Positions 24,656 through 36,594 of a stretch of 64,000 nt of DNA are shown in pieces; position 1 is the stretch's first letter, and each line of letters begins with the position of its first letter. Under the pieces are notes generated by a model that did no database searches, had not been told where the DNA came from, and saw only the letters and a program-made list of their open reading frames with translations. A program made the translations under genes and the position numbers. The DNA is taken from NCBI GenBank assembly GCA_036417435.1, contig CM070902.1, positions 131,429,886 through 131,493,885 of the forward strand. Reading direction: 5' to 3'. This stretch comes from Inia geoffrensis (taxonomy: Eukaryota; Chordata; Mammalia; Artiodactyla; Iniidae).

Positions 24656-25165
24656 TTGTATTAGTTATCTATTGCTGCATATAAATTATTCCAAAGTGTA
24701 GCAGCTTAACACAGCAAATGTATTATTTCACATAATTTCTTAAAGGTCAGGAAACCTGGGAGCTGGATGGTTCTGGCTCAGGATCTCTTGTGAGGCTGTA
24801 GACAAAATGCTGGCAAGGGCCGTAGTCATCTGAAGTTCAAGTGGGGGATCATCTGATTCAAGTATAGCTCACCCATGTGACTGTTGGAAGGAGTTCCTAA
24901 TTATTGGGTTATTTCATTGTCCTCAGGACTTGGCAGTTGACTTCCCACAGAGTCAGTGATTCAGGAGAGCAAAAGAAAACCACAGTGTCCTTTATGACCC
25001 AGCCTCAGAAGTTGCACTGTCATTTATATGACATCCTTCTAGTTATACAACTCAGCCTTTTTCAATGTGGGAGACCACAAAAGGTCATGAATACCTGGAG
25101 GCGTGGACCATCTTGGATGCTGGCTTTCACACTGGTCCATGGGCTATGTTCGGAAGAGCAAGACT
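24656..25165 (+). mobile_element. Old LTR-like repeat (same family as 30040-30475)
   Basis: It begins TATTAGTTATCTATTGCTGC and ends GGACCATCTTGGATGCTGGC, with TGGTTCTGGCTCAGGATC inside. The copy at 30040-30475 has the same beginning, middle and end. The family name is not settled. Confidence 0.55.
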
Positions 25166-25239
25166 TTACACAATATCCTTGGAGGATTTTGTTGTTGTTA
25201 CTCCCATAGCATCAGATTTCACTTATATATGAATAAGCC

Positions 25240-25640
25240 CTAAATGTTTTTATCACCTTCATTTTTATTCCTGAGTTCAATATCTATATATCTAACTGCC
25301 AAATGGAACATATACTGCCATCTGAGAAGTATCTCAAAACTCAGCATGCTCCAAAATGAACTAATTTCTGCTGTCACATATGCTCCTCCTTCTAAGTTCT
25401 CATCCTCCCAGGATGGGATATAGTATCAGTACCTACACAGGTATTCAAGGAAAGAATGTGAGAATCAATGACTCCTTCTGTGTCACTTTCATATATCTAA
25501 TCTGTTCCCAAGTCCTGCATTTTTGCCTTCTAAATATCACCCTTCCTCACCAACTTTATTGTTCTTGCCTTAGAAACAGACTAATTGACCTTAAAACAAC
25601 TTCCCTTAATCTAATTCAACTAATATTCAAATTCTTGACA
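25240..25640 (+). mobile_element. L2 fragment
   Basis: CTGAGTTCAATATCTATATA, TCTAACTGCCAAATGGAACA, GTATCTCAAAACTCAGCATG and TCCAAAATGAACTAATTTC are the L2 phrases 'gagctccagacccatatatccaactgcc...ctcaaactcaacatgtcc'. Confidence 0.65.
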
Positions 25641-26261
25641 TAGTCACCTAAAATTTATTTGAAGCATTCCGTATGTGATAGGCAAACATCAGCCCCTTTT
25701 AAGTATTTTCCCATACTTTCTGTGGTCTTACTTTCTATTTCACCTACTATTTAACCTTAAGAATTTTTTAAAAATATGTTTGCCTAAGGAGTTTTCCAAT
25801 GAATGACATTCTTCTACTATGATTTTATATCATATTAATGCATTTTATATGCAATATGATGTTAATCTCATTCTGAATATGAAACCAAGTCCCCCTAAAA
25901 CTGAGTTCCTCTGCCGAGTTTATGATTAACCTTTCTATCCAAAACATTATTCCCTTTCTTGTACAACACCTGTTCCCCTTAAGATTGAGGTGCATCAAAG
26001 AAACGGGGGGATTGAATCCACATACAAGCCCCTTTGTACCTGTCTTTTGAAGTGAAAGATTTTTGCTTTAACCTCCCAGGCCTCTGAATCTCAGAAGTCT
26101 GCTGCAAGAGTTAATGATTAGGAAATGTGAAGATGGAAAAACAAAGAATACTTGTTGGGCCAGGAAACTGGTGATAATATAGACTATAAACATAGCAGAG
26201 TCACTAAACTCCCAGTTCCCTGAAATATATATATATTATATATATATTACATATACATAAA

Positions 26262-26323
<62 letters not shown>

Positions 26324-26570
26324 GTCTGACTCACATTCCTAAGTCATTTTTACAGGAACCAGACTCCTACCAGATTAAAACTGCTGACCACAAACATGTA
26401 GACCACAGATAGGTTGAAACCAGAAGATTGGTGGTGCTTGGAACTTCACCTTGATGCCAACCAATCCAAGAATTGGTTGTGTGACACACCCTGCAGCTCC
26501 CCTCCCTCACACTGCCAATCAGGAAATACTGGTATGATAAACAGTTCACAGTTGCTTGCTTCTTAGTTTT
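25641..26570 (-). other. Degenerate LTR-like sequence split by a TA microsatellite
   Basis: From about 25890 to 26560 the minus strand has a layout resembling an ERV1-type LTR, with the CCAATC-containing stretch ATGCCAACCAATCCAAGAAT. I could not define its ends or family. 25641-25890 holds nothing I recognise. Confidence 0.3.
26225..26320. repeat. (TA)n microsatellite
   Basis: Nearly pure alternating TA with a few interruptions in the first half and an uninterrupted run of about 52 bases from 26269 to 26320. Confidence 0.97.
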
Positions 26571-26886
26571 TGCTACGGATTAAGCTGTTTTAAGGGTTAA
26601 GAATTATAATATACATGTAATTAAAAGCTACTAGGAATAATAAGGGAAACATTTCAATGTTCAAGGAAAGCAGGATGTATGTTTTTAGAAGAATAGAAAT
26701 GCATTTGTTGTGGAAAAAGAAAGGTGATTTTATCCTAGAGTTGGTTGTTTCTTCATAGAAAAATAAGGGACAAACTAATATGGATATAGAAAGTGATGGT
26801 AAGTTTGTGGAAAAGAAACCTTGAGAAAAGGGTTTTGTGCATGATGAAGACTAAGATGAGATTGAATTTAAGTAAATTTTGTTATT
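26571..26886. other. No gene seen
   Basis: AT-rich, purine-biased sequence with no recognised element. Confidence 0.4.
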
Positions 26887-26897
26887 AAAAGTAAACT

Positions 26898-27011
26898 GGG
26901 ACTTCCCTGCAGTCCAATGATTAAGACTCTACCATTCCACTGCAGGGGGTGTGAGTTCGATCCCTGGTTGGGGAACTCAGATCCTACATGGCGCAGGAGG
27001 CGTGGCCAAAA
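26898..27011 (+). mobile_element. tRNA-derived SINE, short tRNA-only form
   Basis: GGGACTTCCCTGCAGTCCAA, GTGAGTTCGATCCCTGG, GGCCAAAAAAAA. It is flanked by a perfect 11-base target-site duplication, AAAAGTAAACT (26887-26897 and 27012-27022). Confidence 0.95.
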
Positions 27012-27022
27012 AAAAGTAAACT

Positions 27023-27417
27023 CTTACAAGACTGGGGTTTGGTTTTCTCTCTCTCTGCTGGGAAAACAAAGTATTCTTGGAATGCCCCTTCTGATAACAG
27101 AATATGTGAGTTCCTTTACCTTTAAGTGATCTGTATTTGCTTTTTTTCTGATTGTGCTTATTTGTGCTCACAAAATGGATTTATTTCATAAATTAGCACA
27201 TGCTCAATGTTCATTCTTAATTATTTCAGCCTAATATTCTGAAAGAGTAAAAAATTATTATGGATATATCCAATGCAAGTTTACTGTACTCTACTTCATT
27301 TTTCATACTATGTAAATCATAAAGTGGTAATGCTAGATTTTAAAATATTTATCAATATAAACAACAACATCTTTTAACCTAGCTTTTAAACAAAGATTTT
27401 TAAAAAAATAAAAGTAA
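27023..27417. other. No gene seen
   Basis: AT-rich sequence between two SINEs; nothing recognised. Confidence 0.4.
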
Positions 27418-27434
27418 TACAGCTCATTTTTTAA

Positions 27435-27777
27435 AATAAATACATAAATATATTTATTTATTTTTGGCTGCGTTGGGTCTTTGTTGCTGCACGTGGGCTT
27501 TTTCTAGTTGCAGCAAGTGGGGACCTACTCTTTGTTGCAGTGCGTGGGCTTCTCATTGCAGTGGCTTCTCTTGTTGTGGAGCCCAGGCTCTAGGTGCAAG
27601 GGCTTCAGTAGTTGTGGCATGCAGGTTTAGCAGTTGCAGCTTGCAGGGTCCAGAGAGCAGGCTCAGTAGTTGTGGTGCACAGGCTTAGGTGTTCTACGGT
27701 ATGTGGGATCTTCCCAGACCAGGGCTCAAACCCGTGTCCCCTTGCATTGGCAGGCAGATTCTTAACCCCTGTGCCAC
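27435..27777 (-). mobile_element. CHR-type SINE (long form), complete
   Basis: AT-rich tail complement, GGCTGCGTTGGGTCTTTGTT, long CHR body and head GTGCCACTACAG. A perfect 17-base target-site duplication (TACAGCTCATTTTTTAA) lies at 27418-27434 and 27778-27794. Confidence 0.97.
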
Positions 27778-28079
27778 TACAGCTCATTTTTTAATTTGAA
27801 AAATACTTATTTTTAAAAAATCAGCTGTAATTAGAGCCAGATTATGAACATTAGAAGCTCTAATGTTGAAAAAATTGCTTGTCAACTCTCAGCATAATTC
27901 CTTTTTAATCACAAAGCTCAAAACTTACATATATGTTGGTATTGAATAGGTTATTTCTAGATTTTTCTGAAACTCTAATTTGAAGCTGAACTTTTCTCTC
28001 TCCTCTGTCTCTCTGTTTTTGTTTATGTGTTCTCTTTTGCTGCTGTCTTAGTTGCAGTTTTCATTTACGTATTGCAAAA

Positions 28080-28930
28080 TCTATCATTTTCCTGGCCCCA
28101 CTCTTTCACTTAACAAATACATATTGAGCATGTGATATGAGCCAGGTGTTGTATTAGGTGCTAAGAATACAATGGTGAGCAGAAGAAAAACAGTACCTGT
28201 GCTCCTGAAGTTTATAGTCAGGCATGGGGGTTAGTTATTTTAAAAAATGATCTGTAAATAATTTCATACTGTGATCAGTGCCTTGAAGAGGCAAGGTAGG
28301 GTGGAGTGAGAGTTGATCCCCCTAATTTAACTGGCCAGAAGTCTGTTCTCTCGTGAGAAGGAGACATTTCTGAGCAGAGATATTAATCCTATGAAGGAGT
28401 TAACCAAGCAAAGGGAGGAACTGGGAGCAGTGCAGCCAAAAGGAACCATATTTGTGAAAGCCCGAAGGCATGAAGGAGCTTGCTGTACTAAATGATAAGA
28501 AAGGAGGCTGTGGTTGGAGAACAATGAGGAAGGAGAGCTGGAAAGGCAGATGAGGCAGGATCATGCACAGCTTTTATGTCTCCAGAAGCATCTTGATCTT
28601 TAACTTCAATTAACTATTGAGAAACCACTGAAGGAGTCTAAGTAAGGGAATGACAATATTTGTGTTTTTAAAATATGTCTTGGGCTTCAGTGTCACACAT
28701 GAGTTGGACAGGAGCAAGAAAGAAGCAGAGGGACTGTTGAGGCCAAAGTCAACCAGATGAAGTTGGCACAGGCTAGGATGGTAGCCCTGAAAGGAAGGTG
28801 TGCGACACTTGCTGCATTTTCAGGAGGTACAGTAACACTGAAGGGTGACTGACTGCATATGGAGGTAATGAGGAGGGAAGTGTCAAAGCATAGAGTCATA
28901 GTGTGGTCAACTGGAGAACAGAATCTGGCA
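28080..28930 (+). repeat. Old interspersed repeat, family unresolved
   Basis: TTAACAAATACATATTGAGC, GAGCCAGGTGTTGTATTAGG, CCTGAAGTTTATAGTCAGGC, then GTGAAAGCCCGAAGGCATGA and further phrases occur in the order of a widespread mammalian repeat. Related pieces are at 58620-58870 and 63490-64000. Open frames here are chance. Confidence 0.5.
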
Positions 28931-28959
28931 AAGAGTCTATGTATGTAAATATAACAATT

Positions 28960-29360
28960 ATTTGAGTGTCAAATATTTGTGAAGCATTTTCTCAAATTTT
29001 TTACAACTTTGAAAAGTAGGTATCTTCTCTATTTCTTAAGAGAAGAAACTAAGGCTTAGGAATTTTTGTGCTATCTAGTATGATAGCCACTAGCCACATG
29101 TGGCTATTATTTTTAAATTAAACGGACTAAAAATCAAGTTCTTCATTCATACTAGTCCCACTGCAAGTGCTCAATAAGCATATGTGATTAGTAGCTACTC
29201 TATTTGACAGTGCTAAATTATAGAACATTTCTGTTATTGCAGAAGTGCCATTGGACAACCTAATCTAAGTTACTCTACCTGATCCCACTGTTGGTAAATC
29301 ATGGAGTGGTGTTTGAGAGCAGATTTGTTTGACTGCAAAGCCTGCTCTTTCTACCAGCAG
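28960..29360 (+). repeat. MIR split by a hAT-type element
   Basis: MIR sequence (AGAGAAGAAACTAAGGCTTA) ends near 29069 and resumes near 29266 (TTACTCTACCTGATCCCACT...TTTGACTGCAAAGCCTGCTC). The insert is the separate entry at 29070-29265. Confidence 0.6.
29070..29265. mobile_element. Short non-autonomous hAT-like DNA transposon in MIR
   Basis: About 195 bases with GCCACTAGCCACATGTGGCT inside and, at the right, AGTGCCATTGGACAACCTA, the form of a well-known MER-type element whose termini read CAGTGCTGTCCAATAGAA. The family number is uncertain. It encodes no transposase. Confidence 0.55.
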
Positions 29361-29950
29361 GAGAATGGACAACAAGAATCTGCTTGATTCTGAGCTAAAT
29401 GTGTCCTAGATAAGGACTCACTGAGGAGGGCCTGACCTGGCCAGAATCGACCTGAGAATGCAGATGAATGAGCCTTAAGGGGCCAAGCCGGTTGCTCTGG
29501 TTGAAATAGAAGCTGATGTTGTAAGAGACAAGCAATGACTAATTCATTGACTTAGTCATCATATAGTTCATAGTCCACTTTTGAGTGTTAAAGGGAGCAC
29601 TACTAATAATTACACCAGACAACAGGCAAAAAGCAGGATTGTGCTGAGCATACTGGGTCACCCTGCTAATCAAGCCCCATGTGTGGTATAAGTACACAAA
29701 AGTCATTTTAAATTTACCTTAATTTTTTGCAGTTTTTATGTAATTATTCTTTTAGAATAAAGGCTGTAGGAAAATTGAAAACATATCAGTCCTTCATTGT
29801 TCAACAATGTAACTTTATAAGTTAAAGGTATAACAAGAGTTTTTTTATACCATTTTTATATCATTAACCCCCCAAAAAGTTCCTTCATAAAGTGACCAAG
29901 AAAATGTGTCCCTGATAAATGATGTTAAAATGAGAAGGAAACACAATTAT
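29361..29950. other. No gene seen
   Basis: No repeat or open frame recognised. The tail of a MIR follows at 29950-30045 (TCAGTTTCCTCATCTGTAAA). Confidence 0.45.
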
Positions 29951-30039
29951 GAACTTTACTCAGCAATACCACTTGCTGGCTGAGTGTTCTTGGATAACAG
30001 ACTCAACTTTTCAGTGCATCAGTTTCCTCATCTGTAAAA

Positions 30040-30475
30040 TTAATTTCCTATTGTTGCATAACAAATTACTCTAAAACTTAGATGCAGTTTAACTGGGCAG
30101 ACCTGAGGCTCAGGGTCTCTCATGAGGTTGCAGTCAAGGTGTTAGCTGCTGCAGTCGTCTCAAGCTTGGCTGGGCTGGAGGATCTCCTTCAACCAGGAGC
30201 CTTCAGTTCTTCCCTCCCTGAGACTCTCAGTACAGTTACTCCTGACATGGCAGCTGGCTTCCCCCAGAATAAATGATCTAAGAGAAAAACAGAGGGAGCC
30301 ACCAAGATAGAAGCCACTGTGGCTTTTATAACCCAATCTTGGAAGTGATAAATACGACTTCTGCCATCTACCTTTGGTCACACAGACCAACTGGCACAAT
30401 GTGGAAGGGAACCATATAAGTGTGTGAATACCAAGAGGCAAGGATGGGGGCCACCTTGGAGGATGGCTACCACAG
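30040..30475 (+). mobile_element. Old LTR-like repeat (same family as 24656-25165)
   Basis: It begins TTTCCTATTGTTGCATAACA and ends GGCCACCTTGGAGGATGGCT plus ACCACA. It is joined directly to the MIR phrase CATCTGTAAAATTA at its left, as if inserted there. It is non-coding. Confidence 0.55.
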
Positions 30476-30594
30476 GTGCAAATTGTTTTGTTTGGGCTTT
30501 TGTTTCTCCTCAAAAGTATAACAAAAGCAGGTGAATTACCAAATAGTTGACAAGAGGATTCTAGGTAAAGATTTGCATTAAGAACAGAGTCCTG

Positions 30595-30854
30595 GGGACT
30601 TCCCTGGTGGCACAGTGGATAAGACTCCATGCTCCTAATGCAGGGGACCTGGGTTTGATCCCTGGTCAGGGAACTAGATCCCACATGTATGCTGCAACTA
30701 AGAGTTTGCAACCGCAACTAAGGAGCAGGTGAGCCGCAGCTAAGGATCCCTGGAGCCACAAATAAGGAGCCCACATGCTGCAACTAAGGAGCCTGCAAGC
30801 CACAACTAAGACCCGATGCAAACAAATAAATAAATAAATATTAAAAAAAGAAAA
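30595..30854 (+). mobile_element. CHR-type SINE, variant body
   Basis: The head GGGACTTCCCTGGTGGCACAG is followed by a body of repeated GCAACTAAGGAGC-like phrases and an (AAAT)n tail. Target-site duplications AGAACAGAGTCCTG and AGAGAAAAAGTCCTG. Confidence 0.9.
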
Positions 30855-31129
30855 AGAGAAAAAGTCCTGACGAATTGCCTTAAGCTTTTGAAATCCTAGA
30901 GAAAGAAGACATTACATGAGAACAAACTGCCCATGCCACTCAATTATGAATCATATTTTGAGGAACCATTTGGGGATGCAAGAATGAAAGAAGAGGTAAA
31001 GCAATATGTACTACATTCCATTTAGCTGAAAAGTTGACAAAACCCAAGACTCCAGAAGAGATTTATTGAAGGCTGGACATGTCTCCTTTTGAGGTGCCTC
31101 CTTTTGTGTGAACACCACACAGAGAATCA

Positions 31130-31440
31130 CAAAACTGAACAGGATCCAGAAGATAATTTAGTGCTAGTCCAACCCTGTGCCTACAGACCGAGTTTATGAG
31201 GCTTTTTCAAGTTACATAACTGGTTTATAGCAGAGACAGGAGAAGAACATCATCTCCTAACTCCCAGCCCAGGGTTTACACACCTCTTACCAACAGGGCA
31301 AACTTGACCCACTTACTTTCTGTTGCATCACTGTCTGTATCTATAAAATGGAGGTAATATTAAAACCTATCTTGTTAAGGCTGTTCTGAGGATAAAAAGT
31401 CAAGTCATATAAGTTAACATTTAAAAAAATGATACTTATT
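31130..31440 (+). repeat. MIR fragments
   Basis: 31130-31280 reads like the MIR middle (GTTACATAACTGGTTTATAG); 31310-31440 has CTGTATCTATAAAATGGAGG, TAAGGCTGTTCTGAGGAT and the 3' end. Confidence 0.6.
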
Positions 31441-31519
31441 ATATTATCCACCACTGCAAACGTAAAAAGAGCAAACAAGGTCCTTCTTTAACAAGGAAGT
31501 ATATGACCTGGCTTCTTTC

Positions 31520-32299
31520 TTTCTTTTTTTAAAAAAATTTTATAGTTGATTTAGAATGTTGTATTAGTTTCAGATGTACAGCAAAACAATTCAGTTATAC
31601 ATATACATATGTTAATTCTTTTTCAGATTCTTTACCCATATAGGCTATTGCAGATTATTGAGTAGAGTTCCCTGTGCTATACAGTAGGTCCTTGTTGGTC
31701 ATCTCTTTTATATATAGTGGTGTGTGTATGTTAATCCTAAGCTCCTAATTTATCTCTCCCTGCCCAAGTTTCTCCTTTGGTAACCATGCATTTGTTTTCA
31801 AAATCTGTGAGTTTGTTTCTGTTTTGTAAATAAGTTCATTTGTATTATTTTTTAAAATTAGATTCCACAAATGAGTGATATTATATGACATTTGTTTTTC
31901 TCTATCTGACTTCTTCCCTTAGTATGATAATCTCTAGGTCCATCCATGTTGCTGCAAATGGCATTATTTCATTCTTTTTTATGACTGATATTCCATTGTG
32001 TATATGTACCACATCTTCTTTATCCATTCCTCTGTCAATGGACATTTAGGTTGCTTCCATGTCTTGGCTATTGTAGTAGAGCTGCAATGAATATTGGGGT
32101 TGTATGTATCTTTTTGAACTATGGTTTTCTCCCAATATATGCCCAGTAGTGGGATTGCTGGTTAATATGGTAGTTCTATTTTTAGTTTTTTAAGGAACCT
32201 CCATACTGTTCTCCATAGTGGTTGTACCAATTTACATTCCCACCAACAGTGTAAGAGGGTTCCCTTTTCTCCACACCCTCTCCAGCATTTATTTTTTGT
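31520..32299 (-). mobile_element. L1, 5'-truncated (about 0.8 kb) with target-site duplication
   Basis: The 3' UTR and ORF2 C-terminal region on the minus strand. It is flanked by GACCTGGCTTCTTTCT (about 31506) and GGCCTAGCTTATTTCT (32300), a 16-base target-site duplication with three differences, the mark of ordinary target-primed reverse transcription. Confidence 0.88.
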
Positions 32300-32700
32300 G
32301 GCCTAGCTTATTTCTAAGCCTGGTATTTGCTCCTCTGTAGGGACAGCTGAGCAAGGACCTTACCTCGGTCCGTCACGTCGAGTGGAGGCTTAAGAAGAGG
32401 GTTAGGTCAAGCCAGGAAAGCAAGTCCAATGCAAGTCTCCAGTTGAAAGGAGACTAAGAGAATATCAGGGGGCATCCTGGGAGATGAAGAGAAGAGAAGC
32501 AGATTCAAGTGGGCAAATACAAGATCGATTTTTATTTGTCCCTGAGGTGGGGTATTACTCTCTGTGATGGTTGTTGCATGTTCCTCATTCATGCTTTTGT
32601 GGGAAAGCCAGGTTTTAAAATTTTTTTAATGTTTATTCTATTTGAATTCTTTTTATTTTTACATAAATAAATGTTATGTGGCAAGATATTGATTTTAATT
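32300..32700. other. No gene seen
   Basis: No repeat recognised and no coding open frame. It contains a short CpG-bearing stretch (CGGTCCGTCACGTCGAGTGG) near 32370 that stands out from its surroundings. Confidence 0.4.
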
Positions 32701-33130
32701 ATGAGTCATGATTTGAAAAAGTGATTTCTGATTTTGCCTATATGACGTTCTGTAAATGGCAAAAGTACAAAGATGGTAAAAGTGATTGTCAGAGGTTAGT
32801 GGAGAGAGAGGCATGAACTGTCAGAGCACAGAGGATTTTTAGAACAGTGAAATTATTCTGTACGTTATAATTGTGGGTATGTGGTATTATACATTTGTTC
32901 AAATTTGTAGAATGTACACAAGAGTCAACCCTAATCTAAGCTATGAACTTTGGACGATAATGATCTGTCAATGTGGGTTCATTGATCGCAACCACTCTGA
33001 TGTGGGATTTTGATTGTGGGGGAGGCTGGGGAAGGGGTGGACAAGGGGTATATGAAAACTCCCTGTACTTTCTGCTCAATTTTATTGTGCTTCAAAGATG
33101 CTCTAAAAAATTAGGTTTATTTTTTAAGTG
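32700..33130 (+). mobile_element. Old L1M 3' UTR, plus strand
   Basis: GTCAGAGGTTAGTGGAGAGA, AGAGCACAGAGGATTTTTAG, GATAATGATCTGTCAATGTG, GGGGTATATGAAAACTCCCT and GATGCTCTAAAAAATTA are in the order of the L1MA/L1MB 3' UTR. Confidence 0.75.
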
Positions 33131-33139
33131 ATTTTTCTC

Positions 33140-33500
33140 CTTTTAAGGTTTTATAAATTTTTTCAAAAATACAAAAGTAGAACGAATAGAATGAACGCAT
33201 CAAGCCAGCTTCAGTAATTATCAACACACAACCAATCTTGTTTAATCTATACACCCATTCATTTCCCTCCACTCACTCCACTGGGTTATTTTGAAAGAAA
33301 TCTCAGACATCAAACCATCTCATCAAGCCAGGTTAATTACAAGGAGCTGAGAAAGACAACCAAACATAGCAGAGACTCACTGTAACATAAGATTTCAAAA
33401 GTCCTCACCATTTTCCTCATTATGCAATAATAGCTAAAAATGGAAATTTCAGAATACCTTCATATTCAGTCACGTAAGCTAATCACGTGAATTAGTTTGA
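33140..33500. repeat. Old interspersed repeat, family unresolved
   Basis: ACAAAAGTAGAACGAATAGA, TTATCAACACACAACCAATC and AAATCTCAGACATCAAACCA match the block at 23990-24260 in order. It resembles an old L1-type 3' UTR in antisense. Confidence 0.4.
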
Positions 33501-33524
33501 CATGAATTATTTTCTTATATTTTG

Positions 33525-35041
33525 CCCTTTAAAAAATTAAAGTATACAGTTGATTTACAATATTATATTATTTTCAAGTATACAGCATAGTGACTCAATA
33601 TTTTTATAGATTATACTCCATTATAACTTATTACAAGGCAATGGCTATAATTCCCTGTGCTATACAGTGTATTCTTGTTGTTTATCTATGTTAGATAGTA
33701 ATTTGTATCTGTTAATCCCAAAGTCTGAATTTGTCCCTCCCTTCTTCCCTTTCCACTTTGGTAACCACAAGTTTGTTTTCTGTATCTGTGAGTGTTCTTC
33801 TGTTTTGCATATACATTCATTTGTATTATTTTTTATTATTTATTATTATATTTTATTATTATTATTTAGATTCCACATATAAGTGATACCATACAGTATT
33901 TGACTTATTTCACTAAGCATAATATTCTTTAGGTCCATAGACATCACTGCAAATGGCAGAATTTTACTCTTTTTTTTTTTTTTTACAGCTGAGTACTATT
34001 CCATTATATATATATACACACCACATCTTCTTTATCCATTCACCTGTTGATGGACACTTGGGTTGCTTCCATGTCTTGGCTATTACAAATAGTGTCACTA
34101 TGAACATTGGAGTGCATGTATCTTTTTGAATTAGTGTTTTTGTTTTCTTCCAGTATATATCCAGGAGTGGAATTGCTGAATCATATGGTAGTTCTACTTT
34201 TAGTTTGAGACCTCCATACTGTTTCCACAGTGGCTGTACCAATTAACATTCCCACCAACAGTGTACAAGGGTTCCCTTTTCTCCACACCATCACCAACAT
34301 TTGTTATTTTGTAGGCTTTTTGACAATAGCCATTCTGACAGGTGTGAGGTGATATCTCATTTTTTTGATTTGCATTTTTCTAATAATTAGTGATGTTGAA
34401 CTGAGCATCATGTGCCTATTAGCCATCCATGTCTTCTTCAGAAAAATGTCTATACAGGTCTTCTGCCCATTTTTTGATTGAGTTTGATTTTTTAGGTTTT
34501 GATTTTTTTTTTTATATTGAGTTATTTATGAGCTATTTATAGATTTTGGGTATTAATCCCTTATTGGTCATATCATTTGCAAATTATTTTCTCTCATCCA
34601 GTAGGTTTTTTGTTTTGTCAATGGTTTCCTTCGCTGTGCAAAATATTTTAAGTTTAATTAGGTCCCTTTTGTTTATTTTTGCTTTATTTATTTCTTTTGC
34701 CTTAGGAGACAGATCCAAGAAAAAATATCGATACAACTTATGTCAAGGAGTGTTCTGCCTATATTCTCTTCTAGGAGTTTTATGGTTTCAGGTCTTACAT
34801 TTAGTTCTTTAAACCATTTTGAGTTTATTTTTGTATATGGTGTGAGGGAGTGTTCTAATTTCATTCTTTTACATGTAGCTATCCAGTTTTCCCAGCAGTA
34901 CTTGTTGAACAAACTCTTTTCTCCATTGTATATTCTTGCCTCCTTTGTCATAGATTAATTGACCACAAGTGTGTGGGTTTACTTCTGGTCTCTCTATTGT
35001 GTTTCATTTATCTACTTGACTGTTTTTCTGCCAGTGCTTTA
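33525..35041 (-). mobile_element. Older L1, 3' UTR and ORF2 C-terminal half
   Basis: Minus strand; 3' UTR near 33525-33860 and ORF2 from about 33960 (VELPYDSAIPLLDIY). Its sequence variants mark an older subfamily than the L1 that follows. It is interrupted at 35041 by the 3' end of another L1. Confidence 0.87.
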
Positions 35042-36403
35042 TTTATTTATTTTTTATTTGACACCTTTATTGGAGTATAACTGCTTTACAATATTGTGTT
35101 AGTTTCTGCTGTATAACAAAGTGAATCAGCTATATGTATACATATATCCCCATATCCCTTCCCTCTAGCATCTCCCTCCAACCCTCCCTATCCCACCCCA
35201 CTAGGTGGCCACAAAGCACTGAGCTGATCTCCCTGTGCTATGCAGCTGCTTCCCACTAGCTATCTGTTTTACATTTGGTAGTGTATATATGTCCATGCTA
35301 CTCTCTCACTTCGTCCCAGCTTACCCTTCCCCCTCCCCATGTCCTCAAGTCCATTCTCTACGTCTGTGTCTTTATTCCTGTCCTGCCCGTAGGTTTATCA
35401 GAACCATTTTTTTCTTTTTCTTTTTTTTTTAGGTTCCATTTATGTGTGTTAGCATATGGTATTTGTTTTTATTTGTTTTTCTCTTTCTGACTTACTTCAC
35501 TCTGTATGACAGATTCTGGATCCATCCACCTCACTACAAATAACTCAATTTCATTTCTTTTTATGGCTGAGTAATATTCCATTATATATATGTGTCACAT
35601 CTTCTTTATACATTCATCTAATGATGGACACCTAGGTTGCTTCCATGTCCTGGCTATTGTAAATAGTGCTGCAATGAACATTGTGGGACATGACATTCTT
35701 TGAATTATGGCTTTCTCAGGGTATATGCCCAGTAGTGGGATTTCTGGGTCATATGGTAGCTCTGTTTTTAGTTTTTTTAGGAATCTCCATACTGTTCTCC
35801 ATAGTGGCTGTATGAATTTACATTCCCACCAACAGTGCAAGAGGGTTCCCTTTTCTCCACACCCTCTCCAGCATTTATTGTTTATAGATTTTTTGATGAT
35901 GGCCATTCTGACTGGTGTGAGGTGATACCTCATTGTAGTTTTGATTTGCATTTCTCTAATGATTAGTGATGTTGAGCATCCTTTCATGTGTTTGTTGGCA
36001 GTCTGTATATCTTCTTTGGAGAAATGTGTATTTGGGTCTTCTGCCCATTTTTGGATTGGGTTGTTTATTTTTTTTGATATTGAGCTGCATGAGCTGCTTG
36101 TATAGTTTGGAGATTAGTCTTTGTCAGTTGCTTTGTTTGCAAGTCTTTTCTCCCATTCTGAGGGTTGTCTTTTCATCTTGTTTATGGTTTCCTTTGCTGT
36201 GCAAAAGCTTTTAAGTTTCATTAGGTATCATTTGTTTATTTTTGTTTTTATTTCCATTTCTCTAGGAGGTGGTCAAAAAAGTATCTTTCTGTGATTTATG
36301 TAAAAGAGTGTTCTTCCTATGTTTCCCTCTAAGAGTTTTATAGTGTTTGGCCTTACATTTAGGTCTTTAATCCATTTTGAGTTTATTTTTGTATATGATG
36401 TGA
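35042..36403 (-). mobile_element. Later L1, 5'-truncated, inserted in the older L1
   Basis: The 3' end (ACACCTTTATTGGAGTATAA complement side) starts after a T-rich run at 35042. ORF2 C-terminal sequence ([17 protein letters not shown] in 35595-35987) follows. Around 36404 it changes to sequence matching the older L1 at 34851-35041. Confidence 0.85.
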
Positions 36404-36594
36404 TGTTCTAATTTCATTCTTTTACATGTAGCTATCCAGTTTTCCCAGTAGTACTTGTTGAAGAAACTCTTTTCTCCATTGTATATTCTTGCCTTCTTTG
36501 TCATAGATTAACTGACCATAAGTGCATGGGTTTATTTCTGGGCTCTCTATTACGTTTCATTTACCTACTTGTCTGTTTTTGTTTCAGTACTTTA
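36404..36594 (-). repeat. 191-base duplicate of the older L1 (partner 34851-35041)
   Basis: Both copies are 191 bases and share variants absent from other L1s here (AGTACTTGTTGAA, CATTTAnCTACTTGnCTG). About 17 differences are seen. The two copies bracket the later L1 exactly. Confidence 0.7.

Noticed and set aside
26225..26320. Replication origin or CRISPR-like array
   Set aside because: It is a simple TA microsatellite, with no spacers and no associated genes. No CRISPR, phage, plasmid or bacterial feature occurs in the window.
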